From the NCBI GenBank assembly GCA_964568355.1, contig CAZMRK010000075.1:1-11412 (forward strand): a stretch of 11,412 bases of DNA, written 5' to 3'. The position numbers were made by a program, and so were the translations under genes. This DNA comes from JAJPJX01 sp964568355. Lineage in GTDB: Bacteria > Acidobacteriota > Terriglobia > Bryobacterales > Bryobacteraceae. Position 1 is the first letter of the stretch. Every line of letters begins with the position of its first letter. The notes below the pieces were generated by a model. The model was not told where the DNA came from, made no database searches, and saw only the letters and a list, made by a program, of their open reading frames with translations. Of this stretch, positions 1 through 6,199 are shown one piece after another.

Positions 1-569
1 TCGCTGGTGGATTCCTGCCCCCCGTTTACAATAAATCGATTGGCCGTGAACGTGTCGGCTACCTGCGTGGGCAATTGGCGCGTATAGAACACGCCCGGCA
101 CCAGCGCCGCCAGTTGATAGATATTTCGCCCATTCAACGGCAGGTCGACGATGCGCTGATTCTCCACCACGGCGCCCAGCGTGGAAGTCGTCGACTCGAC
201 CAACTGCGCCGACGCCGTAACTTCTACGTTCTCGGTAACCGTGCCGAGCTCCATCGTGATATTCACCGTCGCCTTCTGCTGCGTGGAGAGCGGCAGCGAG
301 TCCATCACATATTTCCGGAAGCCCGCCTTTTCCACGGTGAGGCGATAGTTCCCGGGTGCCAACTGCCCGACGCTGTAAAAGCCGGTCTCATTGGTCACAA
401 TTTTGAAGTTGGTGTTTTTATCGATGTCGGTGATCGTGATGGCGGCCTGTGCCAATGCGGCACCGGTTGGGTCGGTAACCAGCCCGGCAATCGACCCCGT
501 GAACGCCTGCCCGAAAATCAGGGCGATCCCCGCTACGGATAAGGCAGACAGCGCAAGCAAACGTGGCAT
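1..569 (-). CDS. TonB-dependent receptor, Oar-like, N-terminal part (truncated by window edge)
   Basis: The reading frame opens with ATG at 569 and runs without a stop for 189 codons to the window edge, so only the N-terminus is present. Residues 1-22 form a signal peptide (MPRLLALSALSVAG then a hydrophobic stretch ending FGQA). Residues 23-110 are a carboxypeptidase-regulatory-like/CnaB beta-sandwich (GSIAGLVTDPTGA, then ETGFYSVGQLAPGNYRLTV, then KAGFRKY). From about 112 the plug begins (VTENVEVTA, then VDLPLNGRNIYQLAALVPG at 141-159, then FIVNGGQ). This combination is characteristic of outer-membrane Oar-like TonB receptors, many copies of which occur in Acidobacteriota; they import large substrates or peptides, but the substrate cannot be told from this fragment. 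A GAGGGG ribosome-binding site lies 10 nt before the ATG and a sigma70-type promoter lies just upstream. It is divergent from the protease gene. Family call firm, substrate unknown. Confidence 0.93.
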   Translation of the reverse strand, partial: MPRLLALSALSVAGIALIFGQAFTGSIAGLVTDPTGAALAQAAITITDIDKNTNFKIVTNETGFYSVGQLAPGNYRLTVEKAGFRKYVMDSLPLSTQQKATVNITMELGTVTENVEVTASAQLVESTTSTLGAVVENQRIVDLPLNGRNIYQLAALVPGVFYTRQLPTQVADTFTANRFIVNGGQESTS

Positions 570-604
570 GAGCCTTTTTCCCCTCAAAATAGTCTGGCCA
601 GGAA

Positions 605-633
605 ACAATAATCGAGCTGGTATTTATTGTCAA
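605..633 (-). promoter_or_regulatory. sigma70-type promoter of the TonB receptor gene
   Basis: On the minus strand a perfect -35 box TTGACA (positions 633-628) is followed after exactly 17 nt by TATTGT (610-605), which matches four of six -10 consensus bases. Transcription would start near 598 and give a leader of about 30 nt that contains the GAGGGG ribosome-binding site. The sequence match and geometry are seen directly; activity is inferred. The surroundings are AT-richer than the rest of the window, as expected for a promoter. Confidence 0.7.
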
Positions 634-652
634 GATACTTTCTGCGGAGTTA

Positions 653-677
653 CCCGAATTTCTGCCGGAATTTCGGG
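653..677. promoter_or_regulatory. Near-perfect 25-bp dyad, candidate operator
   Basis: CCCGAATTTC (653-662) and GAATTTCGGG (668-677) are inverted copies with a single mismatch, separated by the five bases TGCCG. The dyad sits 20 bp upstream of the -35 box of the TonB receptor promoter and about 160 bp upstream of the protease start. There is no T-tract after either arm, so a terminator is unlikely. A binding site for a dimeric regulator controlling one or both divergent genes is the most natural reading, but no regulator gene is in the window. Confidence 0.4.
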
Positions 678-836
678 ATAAGCGCCGGCATATTTGGACG
701 CGGTAAAATCGTATCGATGCGCGCCGGATGGTTCCAGCCGGGAATCCACGCCGATGCCCTGCGGCGGAATGCCGCGGGCTTGCGTTTTCCCTTTCCTACG
801 TAACGATACGCACCACGGACTCGTATTCATTCATAT

Positions 837-3800
837 ATGCAAGGGATCGTGAAGTCTCGCCGTGTCCTATCTCTGGCAGCTTTTTGCCTTTGTACTCTTT
901 CTCCCGGATTTGCACAAATCGCGCCCAATCGCTACGCGCTAATTCTGGAAGATCCGCCCGTTTCCTCCAGAATCTCGTCGCGGCAGGAACTCCAGTCGGC
1001 GTCCGCCAGAACGCAGGGGCAGCAGATCGCGGCCCGGCAGCAAACGCTGCGGACCTCCCTGGCTTCGCGCAAGATCCAGGTTACCGGCTCCGCGGATACA
1101 TTGCTCAATGCTGTTTTCGTCGTGGCTCCGAAGGACCGCGTGCCGGAGCTGAGCGCCTTATCCGGCGTAAAAGCCGTGGTGCCCCTGCGGCGCTACCGGA
1201 TGAAATTGAATCGCGCCACGCAGCTTGTCAATGCGCCGAATGCCTGGTCCGCTCTGGGCGGCATCGCCAACGCCGGGAAAGGCATCAAGATCGCGATCCT
1301 GGATAGCGGGATCGATCAGAACCACCCGGCGTTTCAGGATAGCTCGCTCTCCATGCCCTCCGGCTATCCCCTGTGCACCACCGGCGATTGTGCGTACACG
1401 AACAGCAAAGTGATCGTCGCGCGCAGCTATGTGCGCCAGCTTGCCGCCGGGAGTGCCTCTAATCCGGCCGCTGATTCACGTCCGGACGATTACTCCGCGC
1501 GCGACCACGACGGTCATGGGACGGCGGTCGCTTCGGTGGCGGCCGGCAATACCGCCACCGGGGTCGTCACCATCAATGGCATCGCGCCTAAAGCTTATCT
1601 GGGAAATTACAAGATCTACGGTTCGCCCGAAGTCAACGACTTCACCACCGATGACGTCATCATTCAGGCCCTGGAGGACGCGATGAAAGACGGAATGGAC
1701 GTCATTTCCTTTTCCTCCGGTGGGCCCGCTTTTACCGGACCGCTCGATTCCGGCGCCGCCTGCGACAATCCGGAGGGAGTCCCCTGTGATCTGACCGCGC
1801 AGGCGTTCGAGACCGCTGCCAGGAGCGGTGTGGTGATTGTCGCTGCCGCCGGCAATGAAGGCCAGGATGGCAGCGCCTATCCGACGTACAATTCGATCAG
1901 CTCCCCCGCGGATGCCCCTTCGGTAATCGCCGCCGGAGCCAGTACCAACTCGCACTTCTTCATGCCGGCCGTAACAGTTTCGGGTGACGGCGTACCCGCC
2001 AATCTGCAATCGATCGCCGCGGAGGCTGGAGACGCGTACATTCCGATCGGTGCGGTTTCCGCTCCTCTTCGCGATGTCACGCAATACGGCGACGATGGGC
2101 TGGCCTGCAGCCCGCTACCCGCCGGTTCCCTGAGCGGAGCCTTCGCCCTGATCCAGCGCGGCACGTGTACCTTTGCCGCCAAGATGAACAATGCGGTCAA
2201 TGCCGGAGCCGCCGGAGTCGTCTTCTATATGGCCGATTCGTCGTCCCTGATCAGTCCGGGTGGCCTGGCCTCGTTCTATGTGCCCGCCGTGCTCATTTCC
2301 AATGCGGACGGGGTCGCCCTCAAGACCTTCATCGACGCCAATCCGGATCACTCCGTATCCATTGACGCCGCGGGGCTCGAACAGGAGGCCTCCGATTACA
2401 ATCAGCTTGCGGGCTTTTCCTCCCGCGGCCCCGCCACCGGCACCTACGGGCTAAAGCCGGATCTGCTGGCGGTTGGCACGAGTATGTACATGGCCGTGGA
2501 GAACTTGGATCCGCTCGGCGTGTTGTACAGTTCTAACGGCTACTCCGCGGCCGATGGCACCAGCTTTTCGACTCCGCTGGTGGCCGGAGCCGCCGCCCTG
2601 GTGAAGCAAAGCCATCCCACCTACACTCCCGCCCAAATTCGCTCGGCGCTGATCAACACCGCGACCAATGACGTCACGAAAGACAACTACAGCACGCGGA
2701 CGGTGCTCGATGCCCGGTCCACCGGGGCCGGCAAGCTGGATACCGCCGCGGCCATTCAGGCAACCGTCGCCTCGGATCCGGCTACCATTTCTTTTGGCGC
2801 CTTGACCGCCGCTACGTCCCTGCCCAAAACGCAGACGCTGCAACTGACCAACGCCGGCGGCGGACCCGTCACCTTGACGGCTGCCGTCTCTCCCGCGGGC
2901 GGAGCTGTGGCAATCGACAAGACCACCATTACTCTCGCCGCGGGAGCGTCGGATACGCTTGCCGTCACACTCTCGGGAAGCGTGCCCGCCGCAGGTTCTT
3001 ACTCTGGTTTCATCACGCTGCAGGGAACCGGCGTTTCTCTCCGTATTCCCTATCTGTATATGGTCGGGGATGGCTCGGCCGCTGACCTGATTCCCCTCAG
3101 CGGAGACAACTTTGATGGCACCGTGGGACAGACCATTCCCGATGGCGTAATCGCCTTCAAGCTGGTCGACCAATACGGCATCCCGATCGCGGGTACCCCC
3201 GTCACGTTCACTACGCGGGGAGGCGGGACGCTGCAAAACGCGGATACGGTGACGGACGCATATGGTGTCGCCCAGGCCCAGGCGATTTTGGGCTCGCAGC
3301 CCGGTACGTATGTGTTCACAGCGGTCGCCGGGGGCATGCGCTACGCGTTCAGCGGGACTGCCCGCCCGCAACCGGCTATCTCAGATGGCGGAATCGTCAA
3401 CGGGGCGAGCTTCGATGCGCCGGTCGCCCCAGGCTCTTATATCAGCATCTTCGGCTCCGGTCTGAGCGACACCACCGACAACACCACCACCGCCGAACTG
3501 CCCCTGGCCATCGACTATGTGAATGTGAGTTTCGATGTCCCTTCGGCCAACCTGAGCCTGCCCGGCCGCCTGGTCTATGTCAGTCCGAACCAGGTGAACG
3601 TGCAGGTACCCTGGGAACTGCAGGGCCAAAGCTCGGCCCAGGTGAAGGTCACCATCGATTATTCCCCGGGCAACGTGATCAACGTGACGCTCTCCGACTA
3701 CGCGCCTGCGTTGTTTGAAAACGGTGGCGTGGCCGCCGCCCTGGATGCGCAGAACGCCGTCATCGGATCGTCCAATCCGGCGCGCCGGGGCCAGATCATC

Positions 3801-4073
3801 CAACTCTATGCGAACGGCCTGGGGCCGGTTACCAATCAACCCGCCAGCGGTTCGGTTGCCCCGGCCTCCCCTCTGGCGCAGACAACCACGCTTCCCGTGG
3901 TCACCATCGGCGGCCAGCAGGCCACGGTCGCCTTCAGCGGTCTGGCGCCCGGCTATGCCGGTCTCTACCAGATCAACGTGACCGTGCCGGAGAGCCTCTC
4001 GGCCGGTACACAGCCTGTCGCGATCTCGATGGGGGGCAAAACCTCCAAGCAGTCGGCGATTCCCGTGCAATGA
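837..4073 (+). CDS. Secreted subtilisin-like serine protease (S8) with PA insertion, Ig-like domain and TIGR03437 C-terminal domain
   Basis: A 1078-residue exported endopeptidase. Residues 1-26 are a signal peptide (hydrophobic 11-22, likely cleavage GFA|Q). About 31-122 resembles an inhibitor_I9 propeptide (ADTLLNAVFVVAP, LSGVKAVVPL). The S8 catalytic core has Asp156 (AILDSGID), His227 (DGHGTAVAS), oxyanion Asn340 (AAAGNEG) and Ser576 (GTSFSTPLVAG), so the triad is complete. A protease-associated (PA) domain is inserted at about 375-515 (ALIQRGTCTFAAKM, NAGAAGVVFY). After the core come a beta-sandwich of the kind often anchoring subtilases (about 645-742), a Big-1/invasin-like Ig domain (about 750-842; DQYGIPIAGTPVTF, TDAYGVAQA) and a TIGR03437-type domain (about 846-1078; GGIVNGASF, ISIFGSGLS, VYVSPNQVNVQVPWEL, YANGLGPVTN). 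No Shine-Dalgarno precedes the ATG at 837, but it is the start that gives a full signal peptide; the GTG at 849 would also leave one. Function as an extracellular protease is secure by family; the tail's role is unknown. Confidence 0.95.
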   Translation: MQGIVKSRRVLSLAAFCLCTLSPGFAQIAPNRYALILEDPPVSSRISSRQELQSASARTQGQQIAARQQTLRTSLASRKIQVTGSADTLLNAVFVVAPKDRVPELSALSGVKAVVPLRRYRMKLNRATQLVNAPNAWSALGGIANAGKGIKIAILDSGIDQNHPAFQDSSLSMPSGYPLCTTGDCAYTNSKVIVARSYVRQLAAGSASNPAADSRPDDYSARDHDGHGTAVASVAAGNTATGVVTINGIAPKAYLGNYKIYGSPEVNDFTTDDVIIQALEDAMKDGMDVISFSSGGPAFTGPLDSGAACDNPEGVPCDLTAQAFETAARSGVVIVAAAGNEGQDGSAYPTYNSISSPADAPSVIAAGASTNSHFFMPAVTVSGDGVPANLQSIAAEAGDAYIPIGAVSAPLRDVTQYGDDGLACSPLPAGSLSGAFALIQRGTCTFAAKMNNAVNAGAAGVVFYMADSSSLISPGGLASFYVPAVLISNADGVALKTFIDANPDHSVSIDAAGLEQEASDYNQLAGFSSRGPATGTYGLKPDLLAVGTSMYMAVENLDPLGVLYSSNGYSAADGTSFSTPLVAGAAALVKQSHPTYTPAQIRSALINTATNDVTKDNYSTRTVLDARSTGAGKLDTAAAIQATVASDPATISFGALTAATSLPKTQTLQLTNAGGGPVTLTAAVSPAGGAVAIDKTTITLAAGASDTLAVTLSGSVPAAGSYSGFITLQGTGVSLRIPYLYMVGDGSAADLIPLSGDNFDGTVGQTIPDGVIAFKLVDQYGIPIAGTPVTFTTRGGGTLQNADTVTDAYGVAQAQAILGSQPGTYVFTAVAGGMRYAFSGTARPQPAISDGGIVNGASFDAPVAPGSYISIFGSGLSDTTDNTTTAELPLAIDYVNVSFDVPSANLSLPGRLVYVSPNQVNVQVPWELQGQSSAQVKVTIDYSPGNVINVTLSDYAPALFENGGVAAALDAQNAVIGSSNPARRGQIIQLYANGLGPVTNQPASGSVAPASPLAQTTTLPVVTIGGQQATVAFSGLAPGYAGLYQINVTVPESLSAGTQPVAISMGGKTSKQSAIPVQ

Positions 4074-4089
4074 TGGCCGCGGGGCAAAT

Positions 4090-4779
4090 TCACGAATGAT
4101 GTTTTCGATGGAAAAGGCGCTGATGGATGTCCGGCCAGAATTCGGAGAGCAGATTGCCGGCAACCCCGCCCATCAGGCTCGTTCCCAAGCGTGACACCAT
4201 CACTCCGGCGTTCCGGCTATTGGAGGGATAGTAGAGATTCGAAGCTCCGATCCCCATGGCCATGCCCAGAATGCCGGAGTAGTTGAAAGCTGGCTGCCCC
4301 GAATCCTGGCGCGTGATTACCACGCGGCTCACCGAATAGACGACGCGCGCCAGCACTCCTGCCCGCGGCCCCTTGCGGAAATAGCGTGGATCCTGGTGCA
4401 GAGCGGAGGCCAGGATCGCCGCGCTGAAGAGGTTCTGGGATCCGTAGTCTCCCACCGCCGCGCCGAATCGCTTGGCAAACGCTGCGCCGCCGCGGCCGTA
4501 GTTCGGAACCTCATCCGCGGATTGCGAGAAAGCGGAGCTGAAGGCGGCGCTTCCGAGCGAAAACGGGTCAAACGTCTCCCTCGCGAATAGAATCCATTTC
4601 TGCTTCACCGTAAGCGGACTGACTTTGGCGTCGGGATCGGAGACTGTCTGAAAGTTTGGAATGATTCCCAGGATGCGTTGGTCGGATTGAGGCGGAGAAG
4701 CGTCGTGCGGAGACGGCTGGGCCTCTAGAGGCAGCCCCTGCAACAAGATCGACAAAGCCGCGAGCAAGGTAAAACGCAT
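4090..4779 (-). CDS. Conserved acidobacterial exported protein of unknown function
   Basis: A 229-residue protein starting MRFTLLAALSILLQG, a clear signal peptide with likely cleavage after LEA (about residue 20). An in-frame GTG at 4803 would add eight residues ahead of the signal peptide, so the ATG at 4779 is preferred; neither start has a good ribosome-binding site. Visible features are a conserved-looking block ILGIIPNFQTV near the mature N-terminus, VKQKWILFARETFDPF, HQDPRYFRKG, and two glycine-rich hydrophobic stretches (ILGMAMGIGASNLYY and LGTSLMGGVAGNLLSEFWPD) that could be membrane-associated helices. I recall similar proteins from many Acidobacteriota, always without an assigned function; no catalytic motif is apparent. 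It is last in the five-gene minus-strand run, 88 nt after GH109, and ends 16 nt from the protease stop (convergent). An envelope location is inferred; function is not known. Confidence 0.82.
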   Translation of the reverse strand: MRFTLLAALSILLQGLPLEAQPSPHDASPPQSDQRILGIIPNFQTVSDPDAKVSPLTVKQKWILFARETFDPFSLGSAAFSSAFSQSADEVPNYGRGGAAFAKRFGAAVGDYGSQNLFSAAILASALHQDPRYFRKGPRAGVLARVVYSVSRVVITRQDSGQPAFNYSGILGMAMGIGASNLYYPSNSRNAGVMVSRLGTSLMGGVAGNLLSEFWPDIHQRLFHRKHHS

Positions 4780-4786
4780 GCCATGG

Positions 4787-4809
4787 CGAGCCGGTAGATA
4801 CACGGCTCG
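4787..4809 (-). promoter_or_regulatory. Small hairpin in the leader of the exported hypothetical gene
   Basis: CGAGCC (4787-4792) and GGCTCG (4804-4809) are perfect inverted copies with an 11-nt loop. On the minus strand the hairpin ends 7 nt before the chosen ATG at 4779 and its loop contains the alternative GTG start. It could mask ribosome access, but six base pairs in GC-rich DNA can arise by chance. The same spot carries a 9-bp direct repeat ATGGCGAGC (4783-4791 and 4815-4823). Confidence 0.22.
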
Positions 4810-4867
4810 TTGCTATGGCGAGCGCGCCGCCCGGGAAAGTTACATTCGCTCCGCGTCGGTGCCGGTG

Positions 4868-6160
4868 TCAGACTGCCACCGGCCGGGCTGTTTTCCACTT
4901 TCCGCGTGTAAAGTCTGGAAAATCGACCGGCGCGCTATTGGCGGCCACCGATTTCTCGCTCAGCGGCACAATCACGCTCCAGGTGGCCGAATCGTAAACA
5001 TCGATGGGCGTCTGGGTGCCATTGCGAACCGCCTTTACGAACTGCGACAAGGTAATGTAGTCGGCGCCGCCGTGTCCGTATTTCACAGCCGTCTGGCCCA
5101 TCTCCTTCCACAGGCGGTGTTCGTACTGCTTGTAATAAGGCGCACTATCTTCCCACTCCGGCTCTCTGTGCTTCTGCGGACTGCGGCCCTCCACGTAGAT
5201 CTTGTCCAGCGTTCCGGAGTAGATTCCCTCCGTGCCCTGCACCCGGAAAATCAGATCGTACGGCCGCGGCGATTGAATCCCGTAATAAAGTGTTACGGTG
5301 AAACCGTTGGCGGTCTTAATCAGGCTGGTATTGATATCGCCCTGGGCAAACCGGCGCTTCGCGATAGGATGGTCCGCCCCGAAAGTCTTGGTTGCGTATC
5401 GCGAAGGGCCGCGCGCGGGCGTACTCATCGAAGTCAGGTAGGCAAAACGGTCGCCGCGATTGATATTCATCCACCAGGCCACCGGTCCGATGGGATGCGT
5501 GGGGTATTGATTGCCGTTGTTCTCGATCGCGTGCATGCCCCGCCAGGTAGGATCGCCGCTCTGGCGGAACAGCATGCTGGCGATGTAGTGCTGGTAGCCG
5601 GCCTCGCAATGCAGCACCTCGCCGAGCACGTTCTGCCTCACCAGATTGAGCACCATCAGCACATTCCGGAAATAGCAGACGTTCTCCAGCATCATGCATG
5701 GCTTGCCGGTCTGTTCCGATGTGTTGACCAGCTCCCAGCATTCCTCCACGGTGAGCCCCGCCGGCACTTCCACCCCCGCATATTTGCCCGCCTTCATCGC
5801 GGCCACCGCCACCGGCGTGTGCCATTCCCAGGGAGTGGCCGTGATGACGGCGTCCAGGTCCTCACGCGCGGCCAGCCGGCGAAAATCCTCCATCCCCTTC
5901 CCATAGCCTTCCGGACGGGCGCGCCCCGCCTTTTCCACAATGCCCACGGCGCGGGCCAGGTTGACTTCGTTAATGTCGCTGATCGCGGGGATCTCCACGC
6001 CTTCAAGGTCCAGCAGAGTCCGCATCAGGCCGGTTCCCCGATTGCCCACGCCCACCAGGCCGATCCTGACGGGTTTTGCAGCCGGTCCCTGCGCCGCGGA
6101 GGCGATGCCGGCAGCGCCCGCCATACTCAAGAATTCTCGCCGAGGAATACGATTTGTCAT
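4868..6160 (-). CDS. Tat-exported Gfo/Idh/MocA-fold glycosidase, GH109 family (alpha-N-acetylgalactosaminidase-like)
   Basis: A 430-residue protein. The N-terminus has a twin-arginine signal (IPRREFLSMAG, Arg7-Arg8), consistent with export after folding with bound NAD. Residues 30-130 are a Rossmann fold (VRIGLVGVGNRGTG, Gly37/39/42). Blocks that I recognise as GH109 follow: TPWEWHTPVAVAAMKAGK (109-126), VEVPAG (130-135, in place of the EKP of ordinary Gfo/Idh/MocA oxidoreductases), MMLENVCYFRN (156-166), and NQYPTHPIGPVAWWMNINRG (217-236) with Tyr219 and His222. GH109 enzymes remove terminal alpha-N-acetylgalactosamine through an NAD-dependent transient-oxidation mechanism. Length is close to the family's usual size. 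It starts 39 nt after the propeller/deacetylase-like gene, with AGGGA (6170-6166) 5 nt before the ATG, so the two are probably co-transcribed. The substrate could be another alpha-linked hexosamine; a plain sugar oxidoreductase is less likely given the motifs. Confidence 0.85.
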   Translation of the reverse strand: MTNRIPRREFLSMAGAAGIASAAQGPAAKPVRIGLVGVGNRGTGLMRTLLDLEGVEIPAISDINEVNLARAVGIVEKAGRARPEGYGKGMEDFRRLAAREDLDAVITATPWEWHTPVAVAAMKAGKYAGVEVPAGLTVEECWELVNTSEQTGKPCMMLENVCYFRNVLMVLNLVRQNVLGEVLHCEAGYQHYIASMLFRQSGDPTWRGMHAIENNGNQYPTHPIGPVAWWMNINRGDRFAYLTSMSTPARGPSRYATKTFGADHPIAKRRFAQGDINTSLIKTANGFTVTLYYGIQSPRPYDLIFRVQGTEGIYSGTLDKIYVEGRSPQKHREPEWEDSAPYYKQYEHRLWKEMGQTAVKYGHGGADYITLSQFVKAVRNGTQTPIDVYDSATWSVIVPLSEKSVAANSAPVDFPDFTRGKWKTARPVAV

Positions 6161-6165
6161 GATCT

Positions 6166-6170
6166 TCCCT
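6166..6170 (-). promoter_or_regulatory. Ribosome-binding site of the GH109 gene
   Basis: AGGGA on the minus strand lies 5 nt before the ATG at 6160 and supports that start, which is also the one giving the twin-arginine signal peptide. Confidence 0.6.
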
Positions 6171-6199
6171 AATAGCTTTTGCCAGCCCGGCCGCGCCTG

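Noticed and set aside
694..808. Promoter-like fragments upstream of the protease (TAAAAT at 704-709; TTGCGT at 780-785 with ACGATA at 803-808)
   Set aside because: No fragment has both a good -35 and a good -10 at proper spacing; the protease promoter cannot be placed with confidence.
2451..3371. A 306-codon minus-strand open frame opposite the protease
   Set aside because: Its translation is Gly/Arg-rich and domainless, and it lies fully inside the subtilase whose domains are continuous across this stretch.
4074..4089. A bidirectional terminator between the convergent protease and hypothetical genes
   Set aside because: The gap is only 16 nt and I find no stable inverted repeat with a flanking T-tract in it or just around it.
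4778..6172. A 464-codon plus-strand open frame opposite the GH109 gene
   Set aside because: It is exactly antisense to a gene with clear family motifs, its translation is rich in His and Arg with no recognisable domain or signal, and long antisense frames are expected in GC-rich DNA.
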